From a bacterium (GTDB lineage Bacteria > Vulcanimicrobiota > Vulcanimicrobiia > Vulcanimicrobiales > Vulcanimicrobiaceae): a stretch of 64,000 bases of DNA. Below are positions 24,916 through 32,497 of the stretch, in pieces. Each line of letters opens with the position of its first letter. Positions within the stretch are counted from its first letter, which is position 1. The notes under the pieces were generated by a model, which was not told where the DNA came from, did not search any database, and saw nothing but the letters and a program-made list of their open reading frames with translations. The position numbers and the translations under genes were made by a program. Location: the NCBI GenBank assembly GCA_021790935.1, contig JAJYFL010000009.1, positions 14,213 through 78,212 on the forward strand. The letters are read 5' to 3'.

Positions 24916-24944
24916 GATATATTTGATATATCTGGCAATATATC
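24916..24944. promoter_or_regulatory. Candidate PadR operator with overlapping palindromes
   Basis: GATATAT (24916-24922) and ATATATC (24926-24932) form a perfect 7-3-7 palindrome. A second palindrome, GATATAT (24925-24931) and ATATATC (24938-24944), overlaps it. The block is a strikingly AT-rich island 4-32 bp upstream of the padR start, so it likely covers the promoter and leader. Autoregulation is known for the family and is inferred here. Confidence 0.6.
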
Positions 24945-25030
24945 ATGTGCATGAATATATGGCAACTGTCCAGGTCTCTCGGACCCCGGAGTTGGCGCGG
25001 ACCGGGCACGGAGCAATACGCGGGCTGGAA

Positions 25031-25191
25031 GGAGTTTGTCTGCCTTGGGCGCGTTTCCGTCTCCGGGCCGCTTTTTGCCGTATACATCGTTGCTCACCGG
25101 TCACGAAGCGACGCTCTCGCTCCTTCTTCGCGCCTCGTCTCCGAACAAAAATCGCCTCCGGATCCGAAAACGGCCCAAGCCAGACAACTCG
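25031..25191 (-). mobile_element. Palindromic MITE-like repeat, copy A
   Basis: A non-coding element of about 161 bp with imperfect terminal inverted repeats: GGAGTTTGTCTGCCTTGGGC at the left and, read from the other end, CGAGTTGTCTGGCTTGGGC at the right. A 28-bp core at 25123-25150 is identical, in inverse orientation, to 42001-42028 in copy B, and further blocks match on both sides. No transposase is coded inside. It occupies most of the 356-bp gap between padR and the small membrane protein gene. Confidence 0.75.
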
Positions 25192-25268
25192 TAGGGTGAC
25201 GGGCTCAAGCCCTTCGAAAACGTTGCGCATTCCGGCACCGCCACCCGGCCGTCACTGCAGCCGAAAGT

Positions 25269-25460
25269 TCACTTCACGAATCGGAAGGTAAGTAGCGTAA
25301 GCGAAATCACTAACGAGATACCCGTGAGTGCGAACGAGAGTAGGCGAAGCCGGGCTTTCTTCCTGCTGTCTATATGCAAGCGGGGCCCTAGCGAAAACAC
25401 AAAGATCAGGACTCCGAGCAAGAGCACGAATGGAAGATTCTGCGCGAACTGCTGCACCAT
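25269..25460 (-). CDS. Small two-helix membrane protein
   Basis: A 63-residue protein with two hydrophobic segments (FVLLLGVLIFVFSLGP and LRLLSFALTGISLVISLTLL) joined by a basic loop (RKKARLRL). It starts 9 bp after the stop of the amino acid permease, in the same direction. This suggests a co-expressed accessory subunit, but no family is recognised. Short length keeps confidence moderate. Confidence 0.6.
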   Translation of the reverse strand: MVQQFAQNLPFVLLLGVLIFVFSLGPRLHIDSRKKARLRLLSFALTGISLVISLTLLTFRFVK

Positions 25461-25469
25461 CGTATCGCG

Positions 25470-27158
25470 TTAATTCACCGGGGCCTGCTTTACCGCTAAC
25501 CGTTCCACCTCTTGCAGCGCGACGGTGCTCTTGTACTGACCGTACATGGTGTAGAAGACGAGTCCAATGACCAGCCAGACCAAGAAGGCAAGCCAAATCA
25601 ACGGGAAACCGATGACGGCGTGGTTTCCGATTTTCCAGTAGACGAGCGTAATGACGAAGAGCGCAACCGCGACATCTTCCACAACGGCGAAGAAGTATTG
25701 CATCGGGGATGGTTTCCGCCGGAAGGTTCTTGAGAAAAACCAGACGACGGCAAGCGTTATCAGCGCGAGAACGATGCTGACTGGCACGATTGGGTTGCCG
25801 ATCTTCAGATAGTAGATCAGGCCCAGTGCGCTCATAGCCGAGAGCGCCGGAATAATGTATGGACCACCGGGTAAGGTAAATGATCCTTTCAACTCAGGGT
25901 GGCGAGCGCGCAGAATCGGTACGGCGATCGAAACTAGTGCGAACGCCGCGAGGGTGCCCATATTAACCAAAGAGCCAACGATATTGATCGGCGTGAACGC
26001 GGCGATTATTGCGATGGCGATGCCGAAGAACCAGGTGGAGTAGACCGGTGTGCGCCAGGCCGGATGTATGCGCGTGAACGATGGCGGGATCAATCCGTCG
26101 CGCGACATCGCGAAGAAGATGCGGCTTTGAGCGAACATCATGACGAGCAGGACCGTCGTCAAACCGGCGATTGCGCCGATCGAGATGACAACGCCCGCCC
26201 AGCTCAAGCCGACATAGTTCATTGCGAAGGCTACGGGGAAGGCGACGTCTAGCTTGTAGAATGGGACCATGCCGTTCAGGATTGCGACGACGATGATGTA
26301 GAGGATCGTGCAAATCGTCAAGCTCACGAGGATGCCGAACGGCAAGTCTTTGCCCGGGTTCTTCGCTTCTTCGGCCGTTGTGGAGACTGCGTCAAAGCCG
26401 ATGTAGGCAAAGAAGATGAACGCGGCGCCGCCGAGCATCCCGGTCCACCCGAACGGGAAGTAGCCGCCCATCCCGGCCAGGCCGCCCGGTGGGAGATGGT
26501 AATTCGCTCCGTTGATGTGGCCCAGGCCCACGACGATGAAGAAGGCGACGATCAGCAGCTTGATGCTGACGATGACCGCGTTGACCGTACCGGATTCTTT
26601 CGTGCCGCGCGCGAGCAGCGCGGTGATGATGAGAATGATTCCCGCGGCCGGCAGATTCGCGTAGCCGGAGATGCCGGCTTGGCCGGCAAGGCCCCAGTGC
26701 GGCCCGTTGGCCCACATCGGCGAGATGTTCAGCCAACTCAGGTGCGTTTGGTGCAAAATATTCGCAAAGTAGCCGGACCACCCGATGCTCACGGTCGAGG
26801 CGCCCAGCGCGTATTCCAACACGAGATCCCAGCCGATCACCCATGCCAGAAATTCGCCCATGGTGGCATACGTGTACGTGTAGGCGCTGCCCGAGATCGG
26901 GATCTTGCTCGAGACCTCCGCATAGCAGAGCGCGGCGAGCGCGCTGACGATGCCGGCGACCACAAACGAGAGCGTGACCGACGGGCCCGCGCGAGTCGCC
27001 GACGCGACTCCGGTCAGCACGAAGATGCCGGTGCCGATGATCGCGCCGATGCCCATCGCCGTCAGCGCCCAGGGGCCCAGGGAACGTTTAAGCCCGTGTT
27101 GTTCGTCACTGCCCTCCGCGAGTATCGTCGCGAGTGGCTTTACACGTTGAAACAGCAT
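25470..27158 (-). CDS. APC superfamily amino acid permease (cationic amino acid transporter type)
   Basis: A 562-residue transporter with about 14 transmembrane segments. The family signature in helix 1 is clear (GIGAIIGTGIFVLTGVA), followed by AEVSSKIPISGSAYTYTY and FFAYIGFDAVSTTAEEAKNP in helix 6. The length and the hydrophobic C-terminal extension fit the CAT subfamily (YfnA-like), which moves Arg/Lys or neutral amino acids with protons. The start is ATG at 27158. A small two-helix protein follows. Confidence 0.9.
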   Translation of the reverse strand: MLFQRVKPLATILAEGSDEQHGLKRSLGPWALTAMGIGAIIGTGIFVLTGVASATRAGPSVTLSFVVAGIVSALAALCYAEVSSKIPISGSAYTYTYATMGEFLAWVIGWDLVLEYALGASTVSIGWSGYFANILHQTHLSWLNISPMWANGPHWGLAGQAGISGYANLPAAGIILIITALLARGTKESGTVNAVIVSIKLLIVAFFIVVGLGHINGANYHLPPGGLAGMGGYFPFGWTGMLGGAAFIFFAYIGFDAVSTTAEEAKNPGKDLPFGILVSLTICTILYIIVVAILNGMVPFYKLDVAFPVAFAMNYVGLSWAGVVISIGAIAGLTTVLLVMMFAQSRIFFAMSRDGLIPPSFTRIHPAWRTPVYSTWFFGIAIAIIAAFTPINIVGSLVNMGTLAAFALVSIAVPILRARHPELKGSFTLPGGPYIIPALSAMSALGLIYYLKIGNPIVPVSIVLALITLAVVWFFSRTFRRKPSPMQYFFAVVEDVAVALFVITLVYWKIGNHAVIGFPLIWLAFLVWLVIGLVFYTMYGQYKSTVALQEVERLAVKQAPVN

Positions 27159-27209
27159 TGCGGAACGAAGATTAACCTTCGCCGGGCGTCTCCCTGGTTT
27201 TCCAGTCCG

Positions 27210-27926
27210 TTATTGCGGGTGCGCGTATGCCACGTAGAGGCCCCGGCCGGCCGTCAGGCCCGTCTCTGCGTACTCGACGAAGAGGCCGGCCCGGCTGAAG
27301 GCACCCCGGTACTCCTGCTCGCTGAAGAGCGTCAGACGGTGCGCTTCGGTGAACGTCCGGATCCCGTCCCGCGAGGCGACCATGTAGTGGAAGTTCAGGA
27401 TAGACGTCTTCATGTCGCGCCGCGAGACGCTCATCCGCGCGACTTTCAGCTCCGGCTCGTCGACGTAGAGCGCGTTTACAGAGCCGTCGGTCCAGTCTTC
27501 GGGGCGGATCCAGGGTTCGACGACGATGACGCCTCCCGGCTGGAGATGGCGTACGAAGGTCGCGAGCGTTTGCTCGAGCCGTGCCACGTTCGGCAGGTAG
27601 CCGATCGCACTGAAGAGAGAGACGATCGCGTCGTAGCGCTTGCCGAGGTTAAAACCGATCATGTCGGCCTGGTGAAAGGTTATACCCGGATTGCGTTCGC
27701 GCGCGATCTCCAGCAGGTTCCGGTCGAGATCGAGGCCTTCGCAGTCGAAGCGCTCGCGCAGGTGTTGCAGGTGCATGCCGGTGCCGCATCCCACGTCGAG
27801 CAGAGTTCGGCCGGCCGAACGCTTGCGGGCCTCGACGATCTCAGCGACGCGCGATGCTTCGGCGGCGTAATCCTTGCCAAGCGCCCGGTAAAGCGCGTCG
27901 TAGTATTTGGCCGAACGGGCGTACAT
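27210..27926 (-). CDS. SAM-dependent methyltransferase, similar to TDP-aminosugar N-methyltransferases
   Basis: About 238 residues. Motif I is TLLDVGCGTGMHLQHL, followed by CEGLDLDRNLLEIAR and QADMIGF. The start MYARSAKYYDALYRALGKDY closely follows the pattern of DesVI/TylM1-type sugar N,N-dimethyltransferases, and RFDAIVSLFSAIGYL-like wording is also shared (here KRYDAIVSLFSAIGYL). No deoxysugar pathway genes are nearby, so the substrate is open. The ATG at 27926 is chosen to match the family start; the open frame extends 26 codons further. Confidence 0.85.
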   Translation of the reverse strand: MYARSAKYYDALYRALGKDYAAEASRVAEIVEARKRSAGRTLLDVGCGTGMHLQHLRERFDCEGLDLDRNLLEIARERNPGITFHQADMIGFNLGKRYDAIVSLFSAIGYLPNVARLEQTLATFVRHLQPGGVIVVEPWIRPEDWTDGSVNALYVDEPELKVARMSVSRRDMKTSILNFHYMVASRDGIRTFTEAHRLTLFSEQEYRGAFSRAGLFVEYAETGLTAGRGLYVAYAHPQ

Positions 27927-27977
27927 CGGGCGGCTCGCCGCTATCGAGCGGGCATGGCGGCCGCACGGATCGCTATC

Positions 27978-28007
27978 GGCATGGTGCATTGGATTACGCA
28001 CCATGCC
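27978..28007. terminator. Perfect 10-bp hairpin between divergent genes
   Basis: GGCATGGTGC (27978-27987) and GCACCATGCC (27998-28007) form a perfect stem around a 10-nt loop. No T-run follows on either side, so it is not a standard intrinsic terminator. It sits between divergent starts (27926 and 28065), so it may be an operator. The label is tentative. Confidence 0.4.
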
Positions 28008-28024
28008 GTCATAGCCTGCCCCGG

Positions 28025-28046
28025 CAAGCCAGACAAACTCCTAGGG
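28025..28046. repeat. Solo terminus related to the MITE-like repeats
   Basis: CAAGCCAGACAAACTCCTAG (28025-28044) matches the right end of copy A (25177-25190, with one extra A) and its outer CTCCTAGG matches the flank of copy B at 42172-42179. No internal part of the element is visible beside it. Confidence 0.5.
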
Positions 28047-28064
28047 ACGTCGAACGGCAGATCC

Positions 28065-29408
28065 ATGCACGAATACGACGTCTTGGTCGTCGGCGGCGGC
28101 AATGCCGGTTGCGCCGCCGCCATCGCTTCGGCTCGCCACGGCGCGCGCACGATGCTGGTCGAGCGCTACGGGTTTCTCGGGGGCACGGCGACGGCCTCGA
28201 TGGTCGGGCCGTGGATGACCTTCCATTCGGGCTCGCAGCGGATCGTCGGCGGGATCGCCCAAGAGATCGTCGAGCGGCTGATGCGCAAGGGCGCGTCGCC
28301 GGGCCACCTGCACGATTCGTCGGATTACGTCCCCACGATAACGCCCTTCGATCCGGAAGCGCACAAGGCGCTGCTGTTCGAGATGATGCGTGAGGCACGC
28401 GTCGATCTGCTGATGCACGCCTACTTCCTCGAAGCGCTTGCCGGTGCCGCTCGCGGGGTCGAGGGCGCTCGTTTCGCGACCGTGGGCGGCGTTCGTGAGT
28501 ACCGCGCGCGCGTCACCATCGACGCCACGGCCGACGCGTACGTCGCGGCGTCGGCCGGAGTGGGGACGCAGCAAGGCGACGAGAGCGGCCGCGTGCAGCC
28601 GGCCAGCTTGATGTTTCGCTTGAGCCACGTCGATCTGGCGAAGACCGCCGCGTACGTGCGGATGCATCCCGATCAGATGCGCACGACGCTCAAAGCTCAC
28701 GAGCGCAGCGCGCCGGCGCTGACGGCGGTCGCCGGCCTGTACGATCTCTGGCAGCAGGCGCAGGCAGACGGTTCCGTTACGGTTCCGCGCGATCTCGTCT
28801 CGTTCTTCATTACGCCCTACGCCGACGAAGTGACGGTGAATATGACGCGCGTCGTCGACATCGATCCGCTCGATCCCGACGACTTGACGCGAGCCGAAAT
28901 CGAGGGACGCCTGCAGGTGATGCAGTTGTTGGAGTTCTTTCGCGGGCGCGTGCCCGGTTTTGAAAACGCTCGGCTCGCCGCCACCGCAGCGCAGATCGGC
29001 ATCCGAGAATCTCGTCGGATCGAAGGCGCGTACACGCTCACGGCCGACGACGTGCTGCGCGCGCGCTCGTTCGACGATGCGATCGCGCGCAGCGCGTACC
29101 CGATCGACCTGCACGATCCTTCGGGCAGCGGAACGACGACGCAGCGTCTGCCCGAGGGCGCGAGTTACGAGATTCCGTACCGGTGCCTGCTGCCGGCGCA
29201 GGTCGACGGGCTGCTGGTCGCGGGCCGCTGCATCTCGACGACGCACGAGGCTCTGGCATCGACGAGGCTCACGCCAACGGTGATGACGCTCGGCCAGGCG
29301 GCCGGAACCGCCGCCGCCATGGCCAGCCGCGCCTCCGTGCGGCCGCGCGATCTCGACGCGCGCGCGCTTCGGGCGGCCTTGACGCGCGATGGCGTGCACC
29401 TAGCATAG
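28065..29408 (+). CDS. FAD-dependent oxidoreductase (FAD_oxidored family)
   Basis: A 447-residue flavoprotein. The dinucleotide-binding fold is at the N-terminus (YDVLVVGGGNAGCAAAIASA, then TMLVERYGFLGGTATASMVG). The second FAD region is DGLLVAGRCISTTHEAL followed by the C-terminal TVMTLGQAAGTAAAMA. This is the PF12831-type family found in many sugar and secondary-metabolism operons with mostly unknown substrates. The ATG at 28065 fits the family start exactly. It heads a four-gene cluster with a mini-zincin, GlcNAc kinase and NanE, so an oxidation step on an amino sugar or related compound is possible (inference). Confidence 0.88.
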   Translation: MHEYDVLVVGGGNAGCAAAIASARHGARTMLVERYGFLGGTATASMVGPWMTFHSGSQRIVGGIAQEIVERLMRKGASPGHLHDSSDYVPTITPFDPEAHKALLFEMMREARVDLLMHAYFLEALAGAARGVEGARFATVGGVREYRARVTIDATADAYVAASAGVGTQQGDESGRVQPASLMFRLSHVDLAKTAAYVRMHPDQMRTTLKAHERSAPALTAVAGLYDLWQQAQADGSVTVPRDLVSFFITPYADEVTVNMTRVVDIDPLDPDDLTRAEIEGRLQVMQLLEFFRGRVPGFENARLAATAAQIGIRESRRIEGAYTLTADDVLRARSFDDAIARSAYPIDLHDPSGSGTTTQRLPEGASYEIPYRCLLPAQVDGLLVAGRCISTTHEALASTRLTPTVMTLGQAAGTAAAMASRASVRPRDLDARALRAALTRDGVHLA

Positions 29409-29714
29409 ATGGAGGCGATCTATCGGCTCGCGCGCGAGCGCGGAGTGGCGATCGAGTGTGCGGACCTCGGCGACTGGGGCGCGGCCGAGCTGCGGGCGGA
29501 GTACGATCCGGCCGGCCCGACTATTCGCATCAACGCGCGCGCCCTGCAGCGGCTGCCCGCGGAGGAGCGAGATGCGTTTGCCGCGCGCGCCGTGGCGCAC
29601 GAACTCTACCATCACGCCGAGCGGCTCGGCGAGATCCCGCATCGCGCCGATCCGATAGCGCGCGAACGCGCAGCCGACGACTTCGCCTGCGAGATGCTGC
29701 GCTGCCATGACTGA
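29409..29714 (+). CDS. Minimal zincin-like protein with HExxH motif (ImmA/IrrE-like)
   Basis: A 101-residue protein with the zinc protease motif HELYHH near residue 64 and a downstream helix with Glu (RERAADDFACEML) that could give the third ligand, as in ImmA/IrrE-type proteins. It is shorter than usual for that family and has no DNA-binding domain. The ATG follows the FAD gene's TAG directly and the end overlaps the kinase gene by 8 bp, so it is embedded in the operon. Whether it cleaves a protein or is a structural relic is unknown. Confidence 0.75.
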   Translation: MEAIYRLARERGVAIECADLGDWGAAELRAEYDPAGPTIRINARALQRLPAEERDAFAARAVAHELYHHAERLGEIPHRADPIARERAADDFACEMLRCHD

Positions 29715-30645
29715 GTACTACGCCGGCATCGACGGCGGGCAAAGTTCGACCCGCGCGATCGTGGCAGACCCGGACGGCCGCATCCTGGGCCGTGGTACGG
29801 CTGGGCCGGCCGACGAAGTCGGCGAGGGGCCGGGCTCCAGCCGCCTGGCCGGCGCGCTCGAAGGGGCGCTGGAGGAAGCGGTTCGCGCGGCCGGTCTCCC
29901 GCCTGCGACGCGTTTGGCCGGGGTCGTAGCCGGCATCAGCGGATACGAAGGCAGGGTCCGCGGTCGCCCGCCGGCTCTTACCGCCGAGCGTACGCTCTTG
30001 CTGCACGACGCCCCCATCGCTCACGCCGGCGCGTTCGCATTCGGCCCAGGCGTGGCGGTCATCGCGGGCACCGGGAGCGTCGTCTACGCATGCAACGCAC
30101 GCGGCGAGCCGGTCACGCTTGGGGGTTGGGGGTACCTTTTCGGTGACGACGGCAGCGCGTTCGGGCTCGCGCGGGCGGCGCTGCGCGAGGCGATGCGCGA
30201 CGCAGACTCAGGCGTTGCGCGCGGGCTCCAAGCGATGGTGCTGGAGCATTTCGGCCGCGAGTCGCTTCGGGAGGTCGCTCGAGCCGTCTATGCCGGGGAG
30301 ATCGCGCGCGACGCCCTGGCGGCCTTCGCCCAACCGTTGGTGCGCGCTGCGGAGAGCGGAGACGAGCGCGTGGCCGTACTCATTCGCGACGGATCCATGG
30401 CCCTGGCAATCCTCTCGCTCTACGCCGCGCAGCACGCGGGGCTCGGCTCGACGCCCGCGGTGGCCTGCCTCGGGGGCTTCTTCGACGACGCCACGATCCG
30501 TAGCGGCTTCGCCCAGGCGCTGCGGACGTTATTGCCCGGCGTGCGCCTCACGCGGCCGCTCCACGCGCCGGTGGTGGGGGCACTGCTGCTGGCCTACCGT
30601 GAGGCCGGAATCCCGGTGGCGGCCATCGAGGAGGGTCCGCCGTGA
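29707..30645 (+). CDS. N-acetylglucosamine kinase (BadF/BadG/BcrA/BcrD ATPase family)
   Basis: A 312-residue ASKHA-fold kinase. The phosphate-1 loop is YYAGIDGGQSSTRAIVAD; the second loop is VAVIAGTGSVVYACNARGEP, followed by the family hallmark GGWGYLFGDDGSAFGLAR. These mark the eukaryotic-type GlcNAc kinase group, which phosphorylates GlcNAc (or a related sugar) at O6 with ATP. It overlaps NanE at its 3' end (GTGA). Together they would convert free GlcNAc and ManNAc-6P into GlcNAc-6P. NagA and NagB are not in this window. Confidence 0.9.
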   Translation: MTEYYAGIDGGQSSTRAIVADPDGRILGRGTAGPADEVGEGPGSSRLAGALEGALEEAVRAAGLPPATRLAGVVAGISGYEGRVRGRPPALTAERTLLLHDAPIAHAGAFAFGPGVAVIAGTGSVVYACNARGEPVTLGGWGYLFGDDGSAFGLARAALREAMRDADSGVARGLQAMVLEHFGRESLREVARAVYAGEIARDALAAFAQPLVRAAESGDERVAVLIRDGSMALAILSLYAAQHAGLGSTPAVACLGGFFDDATIRSGFAQALRTLLPGVRLTRPLHAPVVGALLLAYREAGIPVAAIEEGPP

Positions 30646-31346
30646 GCGCGCTGCTGGAGCGCCTGCGCGGCGGGCTGATCGTCTCCGTGCAGGCAAGCCC
30701 GGGTTCGGCGCTCGACGACCCGCACGTGCTCGCGGCGATCGCGCGGGCGGCCGAGGACGGCGGGGCCGTCGGGGTGCGCGTTGCGGGCCTGCGCAACCTG
30801 CATGCGGTGCGCGAGCGCGTAAGCGTACCGATCGTGGGTATCGTCAAGCGCGCCTACGACGGCTACGCCCCGTATATTACCCCGACTCTTCTCGAGGTTC
30901 GCGAGGCGCTCTCCGGCGGGGCCGATATCGTGGCCTTCGATGCGACCGCACGGCCGCGGCCCGGGGGCATCGGTCCCGCCGAGCTGATCGCCGCGATCCA
31001 CCATGGAGGAGCACTCGCCATGGCCGACTGCGCGGATGCAGAGGACGGGGCGGCGGTGCGGGCGTCCGGCGCGGATATCGTGGCGACGACGCTATGCGGC
31101 TATACGGAGCGCACGCGCAGCTGCCCGTTGCCGGCGCTCGATGTGGTGCGGGCGTTTTCGAAGCTCGATGCGTTCGTGGTCTGCGAGGGCGGCATTCATT
31201 CCGCTCGAGCCGCGCGAGCGGCCTTGCGCGCGGGCGCCGACGCGATCGTCGTCGGCACCGCCATAACCAACACGCAGTGGCTGGTAGGAGAGTTCGCCGC
31301 GTCGCTGCAGAAGGCGTGGCGGGCTCGAAAATCTTCGCGGAGCTAG
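30642..31346 (+). CDS. nanE: N-acetylmannosamine-6-phosphate 2-epimerase
   Basis: A 234-residue TIM-barrel epimerase. It opens with LRGGLIVSVQASPGSALDDP, matching the NanE start, and keeps GVRVAGLRNLHAVRE, PIVGIVKRAYDGYAPYITPT, VAFDATARPRP and CEGGIHSARAARAALRAGADAIVVGTAITN. It interconverts ManNAc-6P and GlcNAc-6P. The family phrase MADIS reads MADCA here, a modest change. The start is GTG at 30642, overlapping the kinase stop. Sialic acid lyase and ManNAc kinase are not seen, so ManNAc-6P would have to come from elsewhere. Confidence 0.92.
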   Translation: MSALLERLRGGLIVSVQASPGSALDDPHVLAAIARAAEDGGAVGVRVAGLRNLHAVRERVSVPIVGIVKRAYDGYAPYITPTLLEVREALSGGADIVAFDATARPRPGGIGPAELIAAIHHGGALAMADCADAEDGAAVRASGADIVATTLCGYTERTRSCPLPALDVVRAFSKLDAFVVCEGGIHSARAARAALRAGADAIVVGTAITNTQWLVGEFAASLQKAWRARKSSRS

Positions 31347-31390
31347 GATGCTTCTTTTTTAGGTCAAATACCCTAGGTTAGGAGAAGACT

Positions 31391-32485
31391 TTGGTGGAGC
31401 ATAGAGAGCCGGCCGTTCATCTCGGCCGGGGTTTTTGGTCGGTTACGTTCGCTCTTGCGATCGTGGCGGCGCTGTCGATATATGCTTGGGTCGTCGCTCC
31501 GATCGCGGGGTGGCTGCCCGAGGCCGCCAACAAGGCGCAGCAGATCGACGCGCTCTTTCGCTTTCTGGCGGCGTCCGGCACGGCGCTCTTCGTTTTCGTC
31601 GTAGGCTACCTGCTCTATTTCGCGATCGCCTTTCGGCGGCGCGCGAACGACCCGCCCGATGCCCTCGGCGTGCAGATCCACGACAACAACGCGTTGGAGT
31701 TCTGGTGGACGCTGATCCCCACGGTCTTTCTCGTAATCTTGGTCGTCTTCAGCATCAAGATCTGGGCGGGCATCGAGCTGGGCCCGAACACCGGGCTTAC
31801 CGTGGAGGCGATCGGGCATCAGTGGTACTTCACCTTCCGTTACCCGCAGATCAACGGCGAGATCACCAATGCGATGCACCTGCCGGTCGGCCAACCGGTT
31901 ACGCTGCGGCTGACGTCGGCCGACGTCATCCACTCGTTCTGGGTTCCTGGGATGCGCATGAAGGCGGATATGGTGCCGGGCCTCATCAATACGCTGCACT
32001 TCACGCCCAAGCGCGTCGGACGCTACCAGATTATCTGTGCCGAATTCTGCGGAACCTTGCACGGCGAGATGGACAAGCAGTGGTTCGTCGTGGACCCGCC
32101 GGTCAAGTACGCCGCTTGGTACGACGCGTGGCAGAAGAAGAATTCCACCGCGAGCAACGCTTTGCCGGTGCAGTCGAACGCCAGGGTCGCGTTCGGAGCG
32201 GGCGATGCAAAGATCGGGAAGCAGCTATTCTCGCAAAAGTGTACCGCCTGCCACGCGCTCGGGCCGTTCAGCCAGCGGATCGTCGGCCCGGGGCTCCTAG
32301 GCGTACTGCACGACCCGGCGCATCCCAACCTCGTAAACGGCGACAAGGCTACGCGGGAGAACGTCGCAGAGATCCTTCAGAACGGCTATAAGGGCGATAT
32401 GGGGCAGATGCCCAACCAGACCGCCAACGCGTTATCCAATACGGACATCGCCAATCTCGTCGCATACCTCAACACGCTGAAGTAA
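31391..32485 (+). CDS. ctaC: Cytochrome c oxidase subunit II fused to cytochrome c (caa3 type)
   Basis: A 364-residue membrane protein with two N-terminal transmembrane helices (about 18-40 and 65-90), the cupredoxin domain with the CuA site CAEFCGTLHGEM near residue 215 and an upstream His in DVIHSFWVPGM. A C-terminal cytochrome c domain has the heme motif CTACH near residue 283 and a likely Met ligand in GQMPNQ. This fused form is the hallmark of caa3 oxidases, which accept electrons directly into the attached cytochrome. The start is TTG (31391) or the GTG right after it (31394); AGGAGA is upstream of both. It is the first gene of the oxidase operon. Confidence 0.95.
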   Translation: MVEHREPAVHLGRGFWSVTFALAIVAALSIYAWVVAPIAGWLPEAANKAQQIDALFRFLAASGTALFVFVVGYLLYFAIAFRRRANDPPDALGVQIHDNNALEFWWTLIPTVFLVILVVFSIKIWAGIELGPNTGLTVEAIGHQWYFTFRYPQINGEITNAMHLPVGQPVTLRLTSADVIHSFWVPGMRMKADMVPGLINTLHFTPKRVGRYQIICAEFCGTLHGEMDKQWFVVDPPVKYAAWYDAWQKKNSTASNALPVQSNARVAFGAGDAKIGKQLFSQKCTACHALGPFSQRIVGPGLLGVLHDPAHPNLVNGDKATRENVAEILQNGYKGDMGQMPNQTANALSNTDIANLVAYLNTLK

Positions 32486-32497
32486 CTGGGAGCAACC

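Noticed and set aside
24923-25291. Plus-strand open frame divergent from padR
   Set aside because: It lies over the operator and the palindromic repeat and its translation has no protein-like pattern.
26496-28064. Long N-terminal extension of the FAD oxidoreductase frame
   Set aside because: The extra part is antisense to the permease and methyltransferase genes; the family start is at 28065.
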